Below are positions 41,013 to 49,699 of a stretch of 64,000 nucleotides of DNA, piece after piece; the first letter of the stretch is position 1, and every line of letters begins with the position of its first letter. This stretch comes from an uncultured Oscillibacter sp. (GTDB lineage: Bacteria > Bacillota > Clostridia > Oscillospirales > Oscillospiraceae). The stretch covers positions 62,001-126,000 of the forward strand of contig CAJTKE010000002.1 in NCBI GenBank assembly GCA_910576865.1. The letters run 5' to 3'. The notes beneath the pieces were generated by a model. It was not told the origin of the DNA, made no database searches, and saw only the letters and a list, made by a program, of their open reading frames with translations. The position numbers and the translations under genes were made by a program.

Positions 41013-43052
41013 GTGGCAGGAAAGCAGGGGGATTCCCTCGGCGGACGGGGGATAAAGCGGAGCCTGAACAGAAGGATATTGAGAAACACCACCCTCAACA
41101 TTCTGATTTTGGTGGTCATATGCTGTGTCATTATGGCCCTTTCCCTTCAGTCACTGGCCAACAACATTTTACTGGACAGCCTTCAGCCGATGGCCCGGCA
41201 GTCGGCAAAGACGGTGGAGGCCAACATCCACATGCTGGCGGACCGCATGATGACCATTGCCGGCGACCCCCGGATGAGCACGGTGGCCGCCGCCGATCCG
41301 GAGGGGGCGGGGGCTCCGCGCCCCGACGCCGTAGCGACCGCGGCGAACCGCATGGCGGTGCTGGAGGAAGCGGCGGAGATCTATGAGTTTCATACGGTTG
41401 CTCTTTACGGACTGGACGGCCGGCTGCTCCAGGGGATCGACGGCGCGCCGGAACGCCTGGACGGCGATTTCTTCACCCTTTTGAAGGAGACGGACAATCT
41501 GACCACCGACTCCACCACTGTCTACCAGGGCAAGCTGGGGGTCACTATGGGGATGCCAGTGAAGGAGGACGGCGAAACCGCCTTCTACGTAATGGGCATC
41601 TACAAATACGACACCCTCAACGACGTAATCAGCAGCATCAACATCGGGCGCAGCGGCATGGCCTTCATGGCCAACCGGGAGGGCATCGTCACCGGCCACC
41701 CGGACCAGGGGCTGGTGCTCAGCGGCAGCACGCTGGCCCAGCTCAGCGGCGGCAGCGGGAAGGCTGTGGAGCGGGTGGCCACTGGGGAGACAGGGGCCAC
41801 GGAGTTCTCCATCGATGGGCGGAAAATGCTGGTGGCCTTCTCCCCCATTCGGGGGACGCAGTGGTCGCTGGTGATCCAGATTCCCAAGTCGGATTACAAC
41901 CATTTCATCAACTGGGCGATGGCCGTGTCGGTCATGGCCACTCTGGTGGGGCTGGCCGTCTCCATCCTGCTGATCCTGCGCTTTGCCCGGTCCATTTCCC
42001 GCCCGGTGAAGCGGGTCACCGACCGGATGGTGGCCCTCTCCGGCGGCGACCTGCATACGGAGGTGCTCCCTGTTGACACCGGCGACGAGCTGGAGGTCAT
42101 GACTCAGACCCTGGACGCCACCCTGGAAAGCATGAACCGGTACATATCCGACATCCAGCAGGTGCTGACCCACGTGGCCGGCGGCGACCTGCGCACCGAC
42201 CCCCAGGTGGACTACAAGGGGGACTTTGTGCTCATCCGCGCCAGCCTGTGCACCATCACCCAGTCGATGAACGAAACACTCCTCGGGTTCCGGGCCGCCG
42301 CCGACCGGCTCACCGCCATGGCGGAGCAGCTGAGCGGCCAGTCGGCCCAGCTGCACCAGGCTTCACTGGAACAGAACCAGTCCACCGAGGAGCTGGTCAG
42401 CGAGGTGGCCCACGTGAAGGAGCGGCTGGCCGACGTGACGGAGAGCAGCGGCCAGACCCGCGCCCAGACGGAGGAGATCACCCGGCGCATCCAGAGCGCC
42501 AACGAGCAGATGTCCGCCCTCTCCTCCGCCATGGACGACATCAGCGGCAACGCCCAGCAGATCACAAAAATCGCGAAGGCCATCGAGGATATCGCCTTCC
42601 AGACCAACATCCTGTCCCTCAACGCTTCGGTGGAGGCGGCCCGGGCGGGTGCCGCCGGAAAGGGCTTCGCCGTTGTGGCCAACGAGGTGAAGCAGCTGGC
42701 CGCCAAGAGCGCGGAAGCCGCCAAGAGCGCCACCAACATGGTCAACAACACCAAGGCCATCATCCAGACCGGCGTGGAGCTGACCGCTGATACCGCCGGC
42801 TCCCTCCGGGCGATTTCCGACGTGTCCGACCAGATCAACACCATCTCGGACCAGCTGGCGGCAGCGGTACAGGGCCAGGAGACGGCCCTGGCCGTTATGG
42901 AGGAGCGGATCGCCGCCATCTCCGGCATCGCGGACCGCAACCTCCAGAACGCCGGGGAGACGGAGCTGTCCAGCAGCTCGCTGGCCAAGGAGGCCGAGTC
43001 CCTCCAGGCCCGGGTGCGTAAATTTATCTTGAAGGAGAAGTGCGGCACATGA
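41013..43052 (+). CDS. Methyl-accepting chemotaxis protein with extracellular Cache-type sensor
   Basis: 679 aa. A first membrane helix (about 27-50), an extracellular dCache-like domain (about 55-290), a second helix (about 297-320), HAMP (RFARSISRPVKRVTDRM) and a cytoplasmic coiled-coil signalling domain are seen. The receptor tip AFQTNILSLNASVEAARAG is well conserved. It would signal to CheA/CheW encoded elsewhere. The GTG start is 10 bases after GGAG. Its stop overlaps the start of an FMN-binding lipoprotein (ATGA), so the two are translationally coupled. Confidence 0.92.
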   Translation: MAGKQGDSLGGRGIKRSLNRRILRNTTLNILILVVICCVIMALSLQSLANNILLDSLQPMARQSAKTVEANIHMLADRMMTIAGDPRMSTVAAADPEGAGAPRPDAVATAANRMAVLEEAAEIYEFHTVALYGLDGRLLQGIDGAPERLDGDFFTLLKETDNLTTDSTTVYQGKLGVTMGMPVKEDGETAFYVMGIYKYDTLNDVISSINIGRSGMAFMANREGIVTGHPDQGLVLSGSTLAQLSGGSGKAVERVATGETGATEFSIDGRKMLVAFSPIRGTQWSLVIQIPKSDYNHFINWAMAVSVMATLVGLAVSILLILRFARSISRPVKRVTDRMVALSGGDLHTEVLPVDTGDELEVMTQTLDATLESMNRYISDIQQVLTHVAGGDLRTDPQVDYKGDFVLIRASLCTITQSMNETLLGFRAAADRLTAMAEQLSGQSAQLHQASLEQNQSTEELVSEVAHVKERLADVTESSGQTRAQTEEITRRIQSANEQMSALSSAMDDISGNAQQITKIAKAIEDIAFQTNILSLNASVEAARAGAAGKGFAVVANEVKQLAAKSAEAAKSATNMVNNTKAIIQTGVELTADTAGSLRAISDVSDQINTISDQLAAAVQGQETALAVMEERIAAISGIADRNLQNAGETELSSSSLAKEAESLQARVRKFILKEKCGT

Positions 43053-43492
43053 AACGGATTTTCGCCATGCTTTTGAGCCTGCTGATGACGGCGGCGCTGC
43101 TGACAGCCTGCGGGGGCCAGGCGGGGCTCCAGGACGGGTACTATACCGCCCAGATGTCCCAGTTCAGCCACGGCTGGAAGGAATACATCACCATTCTGGT
43201 GAAGGGCGGCAGCATTATCTCGGTGGAGTACAACGCAGAGAACGCCAGCGGCTTTATTAAGAGCTGGGACAACGCCTATATGCAGAACATGCTCCACTCC
43301 AACGGCACCTACCCCAACGAGTACACCCGCTATTACGCGGGCCAGCTTCTGGAGGGGCAGGGCGAGGGCGTGATCGACGCGATTTCGGGGGCCACCTCCT
43401 CCCACAGTACCTTCCAGATGCTGGCGCAGGCCGTTTTGGAGCAGGCCCGGAAGGGCGACTCCAGCATTGTGACGGTAGAAGCTGCCCACTGA
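43049..43492 (+). CDS. FMN-binding-domain lipoprotein
   Basis: 147 aa. A lipoprotein signal peptide with lipobox LLTAC (Cys about residue 20) is followed by one FMN_bind domain. The flavinylation motif DAISGATSSHS matches that of RnfG (DAISGATVSTR), where ApbE attaches FMN to the threonine. It should therefore be an extracytoplasmic, covalently flavinylated electron carrier. Coupled to the chemoreceptor gene by a 4-base overlap, which suggests that the two proteins work together. Confidence 0.85.
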   Translation: MKRIFAMLLSLLMTAALLTACGGQAGLQDGYYTAQMSQFSHGWKEYITILVKGGSIISVEYNAENASGFIKSWDNAYMQNMLHSNGTYPNEYTRYYAGQLLEGQGEGVIDAISGATSSHSTFQMLAQAVLEQARKGDSSIVTVEAAH

Positions 43493-43500
43493 GAAGCTGT

Positions 43501-43644
43501 ACTATAGCAATCAACAAAATGCGTAACACTCAGTAGGGGCGGATATCATCCGCCCGCAAGGTGACACGGCACAGCCCTTCCGGACGGGCGGGTAATACCC
43601 GCCCCTACAAAATCATTGTCGGTAATTTAGACGACTGCTATAGT
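43501..43644. repeat. Palindromic MITE-like element with 12-bp terminal inverted repeats (contains GTAGGGG repeat copy 4)
   Basis: Left end ACTATAGCAATC (43501-43512) and right end GACTGCTATAGT (43633-43644) are inverted repeats with 11 of 12 matching. Inside, GTAGGGGCGGAT...ATCCGCCC and GGGCGGGTAATACCCGCCCCTAC form two further hairpins. No ORF. Confidence 0.6.
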
Positions 43645-43710
43645 TTTCATTATAAATTTTCATGCTGACGACAAACATTGCACGACTTGCAAAAATCTTT
43701 CCAATCTGTA

Positions 43711-43740
43711 TTGACAAACACCAGTTCTATATGTTAAACT
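43711..43740 (+). promoter_or_regulatory. Promoter of the mobilizable-element leader
   Basis: -35 TTGACA, 18-bp spacer, extended -10 TGT-TAAACT. Confidence 0.55.
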
Positions 43741-43780
43741 AAAAATCCCATTTGATGGGCGAACTGAATACGGCTTTTGA

Positions 43781-43866
43781 GCCGGTACATAGACAACCAC
43801 ACAAGAACCCCAGCGAGAGGAAAACTCCCGCTGGGGTTGGTGCGTCTGTGTACCGGCTTCTTTTTT
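43781..43866 (+). terminator. Nested (cruciform) leader terminator
   Basis: Outer arms GCCGGTACATAGAC (43781-43794) and GTCTGTGTACCGGC pair, enclosing an inner AACCCCAGCG / CGCTGGGGTT hairpin, and end in TTCTTTTTT. Placed about 40 bases after the promoter and far from any stop codon, it looks like an attenuator that restrains the mobilization genes. Confidence 0.75.
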
Positions 43867-43991
43867 GCCCTGACAACAGAATGACCGTCCGAGAGTGATA
43901 ATTACGCTAAGACCTTCCAACCCAGGGAGCGAGCGAGACAACGCCGTTGAAAGGGGGCGGAACACTCCTGGATAGAACGGCAAACAATATA

Positions 43992-44131
43992 ACGGCAGAA
44001 TTGCCGTCACCCAGCCAACCGAAACCAACGATGACGGCAGAACTGCCGTCACTGAATCTATTTGTCCCCCAACGCTCCGCAGAAAAGAAGCCGCCAAACG
44101 ACACCCCGCTACCCTGTCTTGTGGGGTAGCG
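43992..44131. other. Candidate origin of transfer (oriT)
   Basis: Two 19-bp repeats, each an inverted repeat of form ACGGCAGAAYTGCCGTCAC (43992-44010 and 44034-44052), are spaced 42 bp apart. They are followed by CGCTACCC-9-GGGTAGCG (44107-44131). Iterons plus a hairpin directly before mobC and the relaxase are typical of an oriT; the nick site is not determined. Confidence 0.6.
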
Positions 44132-44233
44132 AGCATAGCTTTTGTGTTGCCGGGGGCACCCCAAAAGCGGGCGGCACCTTTTGCCGAGAGGGGTTCTACC
44201 CCTATCACCCCGGCCAGAAAGGAGCGGATCAGA

Positions 44234-44539
44234 ATGACCGACAGAAAGAGAACGACAGCCGTCCAGGTGCGGGTGACTGAGCAGGAAAAGCGGAAGCTGG
44301 AGCGTCAGGCCAAGCGGTGTGGCCTGTCCCTGTCCGGGTATCTCCGGCGGGTGGGCGCTGGGAAGCCTGCGGCGGTGTTCCCCAGCCAGCGGTTCCACGC
44401 TCTCTATCAGCAGGTAAACGCCCTGCGGGACAACCTCACCACCCAGCCCATGGAGCGGACAGCGGCCCAACTGGACGAGTTGGCGGGGCAAATCCTGACG
44501 GCCTACACCAGCGGGGGTGTAGACGATGGCAGTAACTAA
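44234..44539 (+). CDS. mobC: MobC-type relaxosome accessory protein
   Basis: 101 aa. A ribbon-helix-helix N-terminus (TAVQVRVTEQEKRKLERQAK) and the LSLSGYLRRVGAG segment identify the plasmid MobC family, which opens DNA at oriT for the relaxase. GAAAGGAGC ribosome site. It overlaps the relaxase gene by 14 bases. Confidence 0.88.
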   Translation: MTDRKRTTAVQVRVTEQEKRKLERQAKRCGLSLSGYLRRVGAGKPAAVFPSQRFHALYQQVNALRDNLTTQPMERTAAQLDELAGQILTAYTSGGVDDGSN

Positions 44540-45908
44540 AATCTGGCCTGTCAAAGACAGTCTGGCCCGTGTAGTGGACTATGCCCAAAACCCGGATAAA
44601 ACCATTTACTCGGATTTGCAAAATGTTCTCCATTACGCCGCCAACGGGGAAAAGACCATTGAGGGCGAAGAACAGGCCATGTTCGTCACCGGCGTAAACT
44701 GTAACCGAGACACCGCTTTTCAGGAAATGCAGGCGGTAAAAGAGCGGTTTGGCAAAACGGGCGGCAATGTAGCCTATCACGCTTACCAAAGTTTCAAGCC
44801 CGGTGAAGTCACCCCGGAGCTGTGCCACCGGCTCGGCGTGGAGTTGGCAAAGCGGATGTGGGGCGATGAATACCAGGTATTGGTCGCCACTCACTTCAAC
44901 ACCGGCACCTATCATAACCACTTTGTCGTCAATTCCGTGGGCTTGTGGGACGGCAGGAAATTCAACTGCGGCAAACGGGCCTACTATCAGTTTCGCCAGT
45001 TGTCGGACGATTTATGCAAGGAATACCAGCTTTCAACCATTAAAAATCCGAAAGGCAAAACGCCCCGGAGCATTTACTTTGCTGAAAAGAGGGGCGAACC
45101 CACCAAGTACAATCTCATGCGGGAAGCCTTGGACGCTGCCCTGAAGGTTAGCGTGGACGGGAACGATCTGCGGAAAGCCCTCCGGGAGCAGGGCTACGAG
45201 TTGGACGCCAACCCCGCCCACAAATACGCCACCCTGCGGCGGATCGGCAGTAAAAAGGCGGTGCGGCTGTACCGGCTGGGCGAGAACTACGACCTCCCAG
45301 CCCTCCGGGAGCGCATTGAGGAAAATCGCCAGCGGTACGCCTATGACCTGGGCTATCAGCGGTACAGGCCCATTCCCATCCAGCGGCACCACCCCAAACG
45401 CCTGCGGTTGAACGGCTCTTTCAGCACAGTGAAGAAGATTGGAGGTTTTCGGGGGCTGTATCTGCACTACTGCTATTGCCTGGGTATTCTCCCCAAGGGG
45501 AACAGTCGCCGCCCTCTATCCCCGGAACTGCGGGAAGAATGCCGCCGCCTGGACGCAATCAGCCAACAGGCACAGTTGATTTGCCGGGAAAAGTTGGACA
45601 CAGTGGAGGATGTTATAGGTTTTATCAGCGAAAAACAGGCTGAAATAAAAGAATTGGGTGTCGCCCGCCAGAAATGCTATAACCGTCTGCGCCGCTGTGA
45701 CGATGGGGCGGAGATTGCCCAGATCAAGGCCCAGCGTGACCGACTGACGGCAGCAATGGTAGTTTGCCGAAAGGATGTTAAAACCGCCGAAAGCGTACTC
45801 TCTCGGAGTGACCGGCTTAAAAAGAATTTGAAGCTGGAGCAGGAAATGCAGGCCCAGCGCATGGGCCGCACTCAAGATAAGCACAGGGAAAGGAGCGTTG
45901 CCAGATGA
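44526..45908 (+). CDS. mobA: Relaxase / mobilization protein (MOB-type)
   Basis: 460 aa. The N-terminal relaxase domain (about 1-170) has the nicking-enzyme metal-site motif in ATHFNTGTYHNHFVVNSV (the His triad HxxxxxxxHNH) and an upstream YAQNP candidate tyrosine region. The C-terminal part is helical and basic, with a coiled coil near the end. It would nick oriT and lead the strand into a recipient, using a conjugation machine supplied in trans. Overlaps mobC and the next gene by a few bases. Confidence 0.9.
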   Translation: MAVTKIWPVKDSLARVVDYAQNPDKTIYSDLQNVLHYAANGEKTIEGEEQAMFVTGVNCNRDTAFQEMQAVKERFGKTGGNVAYHAYQSFKPGEVTPELCHRLGVELAKRMWGDEYQVLVATHFNTGTYHNHFVVNSVGLWDGRKFNCGKRAYYQFRQLSDDLCKEYQLSTIKNPKGKTPRSIYFAEKRGEPTKYNLMREALDAALKVSVDGNDLRKALREQGYELDANPAHKYATLRRIGSKKAVRLYRLGENYDLPALRERIEENRQRYAYDLGYQRYRPIPIQRHHPKRLRLNGSFSTVKKIGGFRGLYLHYCYCLGILPKGNSRRPLSPELREECRRLDAISQQAQLICREKLDTVEDVIGFISEKQAEIKELGVARQKCYNRLRRCDDGAEIAQIKAQRDRLTAAMVVCRKDVKTAESVLSRSDRLKKNLKLEQEMQAQRMGRTQDKHRERSVAR

Positions 45909-46174
45909 GCGCATTTCGGATTGAATTGACAGAAAAACAGTGGGAAATTGTTGAGGAAATATGGGCGAAAGTGGAACAGGAAACCGCTTATCTCACCACA
46001 TTGAGCCAGGAACGGCGCCTTGCATGGTTCCAGGAGCATCAATACCCCCGCCCCATCAGCTTTGAGCGGGAGATCGGCGGCACCATCTACACCGTCAACG
46101 CCCATTTCAGCAAGGAAGCTGAAACCGCAGACGGGAAAGTAAATCGCATTCTCAGCCAAAATATCGCACTGTAA
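45905..46174 (+). CDS. TnpW-like transposon-encoded small protein
   Basis: 89 aa. The C-terminal half (EREIGGTIYTVNAHFSKEAE ... KVNRILSQN) matches the TnpW-type small proteins of Tn4451-like elements. The N-terminal 45 residues are helical and unrelated to anything I recognise. Its ATG overlaps the relaxase stop by 4 bases. Confidence 0.7.
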   Translation: MSAFRIELTEKQWEIVEEIWAKVEQETAYLTTLSQERRLAWFQEHQYPRPISFEREIGGTIYTVNAHFSKEAETADGKVNRILSQNIAL

Positions 46175-46257
46175 AGTGTTGAAGTTTTGCGCCGGATGTG
46201 GTATGATAATGATACCCTGCAATTCATATCACATCCGGCTGCGGAAAGGAGCATATT

Positions 46258-47934
46258 TTGAAGAAAAAGCAGCCAAATAATCAGAGGATTACAGCATTAT
46301 ACGCCAGATTGTCCCGTGACGATGAGAAAGAGGGGATCTCAGGGTCAATCCAAAATCAAAAGGCCATCTTGGAGAAATTTGCCAGCGACAATCATCTGCC
46401 TAATCCAAGATTTTTCTTTGATGACGGCTATTCTGGTGTCTCGTTCACCCGTCCGGCTTTCATGGAGATCATGGAACTGGCCGAACAGGGGCTTGTAGCA
46501 AACCTCGTTGTAAAAGACCACTCCCGGCTGGGCCGGAACCGCCTTGTGGTGGGCCAACTTCTGGAAGAAGATTTTGTCCGGCTGAACGTGCGGTACATCG
46601 CTATCATGGACAACATCGACACCGCTAACGGCGTCAGCGACATCGTGCCCATGCAAGACCTCTTTAATGAATGGCACGCAAAAAATACGAGTGACAAGGT
46701 ACGGAGGGTCATGCAGAGCCGTGGCAACGCCGGAATACCGCTGACCACCAACGTCCCCTATGGCTACAAGAAAGACCCGGTAGACAAGAACAGGTGGATT
46801 GTGGATAAACCGGCGGCGGCGGTAGTACAGCGGATTTTCCAAATGAGCGTGTCCGGCCTGGGGCCTACCCAAATCGCCAAGAAACTGCGCTCCGAGGGCG
46901 TGTTGACCCCCAGCGAGTACCAGCGCGGCAACGGCGTGAACTGTCCGACCAAACTTCCCGAATACCCGCACAAATGGTGCTCGCACACAGTAGCGGAAAT
47001 TCTGGACAGGCAGGAGTATGTGGGCGACACGGTAAACTTCCGTACTTACCGGCAGTCTTTCAAACTGAAAAAGCAGTTGGACAGGCCGCAGGAGGAATGG
47101 AAAGTGTTCCCCAATACCCATCCCGCCATCATTGACAGGGAAACCTTTGCCCTTGTTCAGAATCTTCGTCAGCACCGCCGCAGGCCCACGAGAACGGGCG
47201 CTGTGAGTATGTTTTCCGGCCTGCTCTACTGCGCCGACTGCGGCAGTAAGCTGGGATACAGCGCCACCAACAACTACAAGCGGGAGCAAGCCTACTTTTT
47301 CTGTTCCGGCTACCGCAAGAATACTGATTTGTGTTCCGCTCACTATATCCGGGAGAAAGTGGTGGCACAGCTTGTCCTTGAGGGGCTACAACGACTTTTA
47401 TGGTATGTCCAAGTCTATGAAGAACGGTTTGCCCAGGAGCAGATGGAGCGGTTTGGCCTGCAGGAGAAAAGGGAGCTGACCGCAAAGCGCCGGGAGTTGG
47501 ACAAGGCCAAGCAGCGGGTGTCAGAGATCGACCAGCTTATCCAGAAAAGCTATGAGGACATGACCAAGGGCCTGCTGTCCGAGGAACGTTTTGCCACGCT
47601 GACGGTATCGCTGGAAACCGAGCAGAAACAGTTGAAAGCGGCTATCCCGGAGATAGAAGCCAGTCTGGAAGCTACCACGGACAAGGCCGCTGATTTACAG
47701 CGTTTTATTGAGCGGGCCAGACAGGTGACCCGGCTGACGGAGTTGACGCCTGAGATCGTCCACGAGTTCATCGAGAAAATCGTAGTGTCCAAGCCCGACA
47801 AGGTAGACGGCGAGCGCCATCAGCGGGTGGACATTCAGTACAACACCATTGGCCTGTGGTGTGCCCCGTCCCCGGAGGAAATGGAGAAACTATTCCAAGA
47901 GCATCTTGCAGGCCAGCATAAAAAGACAGCGTAG
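46258..47934 (+). CDS. Large serine recombinase (TnpX-type integrase)
   Basis: 558 aa. The resolvase catalytic domain (about 10-155) has Ser19 in YARLSRDD and the arginines in KDHSRLGRNRLVVGQ. The recombinase domain, a zinc ribbon (CADCGSKLGY ... CSGYR ... C) and a C-terminal coiled coil follow, the plan of large serine integrases. It would excise and insert the element. TTG start with an AAAGGAGC site. No separate integrase exists, so this is the element's mobility enzyme. Confidence 0.95.
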   Translation: MKKKQPNNQRITALYARLSRDDEKEGISGSIQNQKAILEKFASDNHLPNPRFFFDDGYSGVSFTRPAFMEIMELAEQGLVANLVVKDHSRLGRNRLVVGQLLEEDFVRLNVRYIAIMDNIDTANGVSDIVPMQDLFNEWHAKNTSDKVRRVMQSRGNAGIPLTTNVPYGYKKDPVDKNRWIVDKPAAAVVQRIFQMSVSGLGPTQIAKKLRSEGVLTPSEYQRGNGVNCPTKLPEYPHKWCSHTVAEILDRQEYVGDTVNFRTYRQSFKLKKQLDRPQEEWKVFPNTHPAIIDRETFALVQNLRQHRRRPTRTGAVSMFSGLLYCADCGSKLGYSATNNYKREQAYFFCSGYRKNTDLCSAHYIREKVVAQLVLEGLQRLLWYVQVYEERFAQEQMERFGLQEKRELTAKRRELDKAKQRVSEIDQLIQKSYEDMTKGLLSEERFATLTVSLETEQKQLKAAIPEIEASLEATTDKAADLQRFIERARQVTRLTELTPEIVHEFIEKIVVSKPDKVDGERHQRVDIQYNTIGLWCAPSPEEMEKLFQEHLAGQHKKTA

Positions 47935-47974
47935 CCCAAGCCACGCCGTCCAAATAGATAACTTGTCTTTTATG

Positions 47975-48024
47975 GCCCCGCCGGTTGGGGCAACTTCCTT
48001 ACGGGAGTTGCCCCAAGGCGGGGC
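47975..48024. terminator. Bidirectional terminator after the recombinase
   Basis: Stacked stems GCCCCGCC/GGCGGGGC and TTGGGGCAACT/AGTTGCCCCAA with a 10-base loop, followed by TTTT on the plus strand. It separates convergent genes. Confidence 0.85.
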
Positions 48025-48037
48025 TTTTCGCATGCGC

Positions 48038-49699
48038 TCAGGTGGCCCGGGACACCACGCCGGCGAAACTGAACCAGCCTCGGGGGTCCCGGAAGGCCCC
48101 GGTGAGGGACTCCCGCAGCTCCCAGGCGGTGCCCTTGGTGTAGAGGGGGGCCATTGCGTGGTTCATCAGCAGCAGGGCCTCGGCGTCGTGGAGGCAGCCC
48201 ATCCGGGCGGTGCCGCCGGCGGCGCCGGCCACGATTTTCATCAGCGTGTCGTAGGCGGTGCTCTCGTAGCGGATCAGGTTTTCCCGGCTGTCGGTGGTCC
48301 AGGACATCAGGAAGCACTCCGCGTCGTTGGCGGAGGCGGTGAGGGTCCGGCCCGCCAGGGTGTATTCTCCACTGCGCAGGGCGGACATCAGCCCCCGCTC
48401 CGTCAGGCCCTTGGGCACCGCCTGCACGCCCAGGGCCTCCTGCCACTGCTGGCAGAGGAGCTGGGCCACGGCGTCGTTCACGTCGTTTTTCAGGTACAGG
48501 AACTCCAGCTCCCCCAGGTCCGCGCCGCTGTTGTACCCGGCCTCCTCCAGCAGGGTCCGGGCCTGGAGGCAGCGGTCCTCATAACCCTCCGGGTCGTTGT
48601 CCAGCAGGGGGGCGCTGAGGGTCCGGAAATCCCCCTCCTCGTTCTCCGGCACGCCGGGCGGGACCACGCCCTCCGCCGGCAGGGCCGCGGCTCCCGCCGC
48701 CCGGGCCAGGGCGCTGCGGTCGATGGCCAGGCTCATGGCCTCCCGGAGCGTGGAGTCGCTGAAGGGCTCCGCGGCGCAGTTGAACAGGGCGGCGTAGGTG
48801 GCCGGCTCCGGCAGGGGCGTCCACTCCGGATTTGCCGCCAGCTCCGTCAGGCGCTGGTCCGGCAGGGGCCACACGGCGTCCACGGTCTTGCTCTCGTAGA
48901 GGGACCACGCCTCCTCCGCCGAGGCGGCGTAATGGAAGTCGATGCTCCGGGGGCCGGGCTGGGCGGCGTAATAGCGGCTGTTGGCCTCCAGCCGGAGGAC
49001 GCCGTCCTCCGAGGCGGCGATGGTGTAGGGGCCGTTGGTCACCAGCTGGGTGGGGTCCCCCTGCCACCAGGACTTGCCGCCGGAGGCGGCTTTCAGCTTC
49101 TGCACCACGTCCTGCCGCAGGGGCATGGCGGCGGGAGAGGTGCAGACCTCCTGCAAAAACCAGTCGTAGTGCCCGTTCAGCACCACCACCAGGGTGGAGT
49201 CGTTTTTCGCCGTCACCTGGAGCAGGCTCATGTCCCCGGCGGCCCGGGCCTCCTGAAAGCCCTTGACCACGGAGAGGAGGTCCGCGTAGCGGGAGCCCCG
49301 GGCGGGGTCGGCCAGACGCTGCCACGCATAGACGAAATCCCCGGCGGTGACGGGCTGTCCGTCGGACCAGCGGGCACTGCGGAGGCGGAAGGTGTAGGTG
49401 ACGGTGACGGCGCCCTCCCTGGCGTCCTCCTCCTGGTCCACGCTTTTGGCCATGCCGGGGAGGACGCTGGTCTTCCCGGCGCTGTCCACCGTCACCCGCA
49501 TCAGGTTCTCATAGAGATGGGCCAGGACGGTCTGGCCGGGAATGTCTTCGGCGTAAATGGGGTCCAGGGAGTCCGGGGCCGCGCCCGCGCAGACGGACAG
49601 GGCCATGCCCTCACCGTCCCTGGCGCAGCCGGACAGCAGGGCGGCGCACAGCGCCGCCGGCAGCAGCAGGGCTGTCAGGCGCTTGAGGAACTGTTTCAT
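48038..49699 (-). CDS. Peptide/oligopeptide ABC transporter substrate-binding lipoprotein (family 5)
   Basis: 553 aa. A lipoprotein signal with LLSGC (Cys about 25) precedes an SBP_bac_5 domain (DSLDPIYAEDIPGQTVLAHLYENL; VTYTFRLRSARWSDGQPVTAGDFVYAW). It binds peptides outside the cell. No permease or ATPase genes adjoin it, so it must share a transporter encoded elsewhere or act alone. It has its own promoter and ends at the bidirectional terminator. Confidence 0.9.
   Translation of the reverse strand: MKQFLKRLTALLLPAALCAALLSGCARDGEGMALSVCAGAAPDSLDPIYAEDIPGQTVLAHLYENLMRVTVDSAGKTSVLPGMAKSVDQEEDAREGAVTVTYTFRLRSARWSDGQPVTAGDFVYAWQRLADPARGSRYADLLSVVKGFQEARAAGDMSLLQVTAKNDSTLVVVLNGHYDWFLQEVCTSPAAMPLRQDVVQKLKAASGGKSWWQGDPTQLVTNGPYTIAASEDGVLRLEANSRYYAAQPGPRSIDFHYAASAEEAWSLYESKTVDAVWPLPDQRLTELAANPEWTPLPEPATYAALFNCAAEPFSDSTLREAMSLAIDRSALARAAGAAALPAEGVVPPGVPENEEGDFRTLSAPLLDNDPEGYEDRCLQARTLLEEAGYNSGADLGELEFLYLKNDVNDAVAQLLCQQWQEALGVQAVPKGLTERGLMSALRSGEYTLAGRTLTASANDAECFLMSWTTDSRENLIRYESTAYDTLMKIVAGAAGGTARMGCLHDAEALLLMNHAMAPLYTKGTAWELRESLTGAFRDPRGWFSFAGVVSRAT

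Larger units (their letters stand above)
43645..44233. other. Leader and transfer-origin region of the mobilizable element
   Basis: No protein gene is supported. It holds a promoter, a nested leader terminator, two 19-bp oriT-like repeats and an 8-bp-arm hairpin, each listed separately. Confidence 0.6.
43645..47974 (+). mobile_element. Integrative mobilizable element (Tn4451-like)
   Basis: Leader, oriT-like region, mobC, relaxase, TnpW-like gene and large serine recombinase form one block on the plus strand, bordered by the palindromic repeat on the left and a double-stem terminator on the right. There is no cargo gene. Exact ends were not found: no flanking duplication is visible, as expected for serine recombinases with a 2-bp core. 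Confidence 0.7.

Noticed and set aside
43947..44129. 60-codon plus-strand frame in the mobilizable-element leader
   Set aside because: It overlaps the oriT-like repeats and has no ribosome site; the repeats explain the sequence better.
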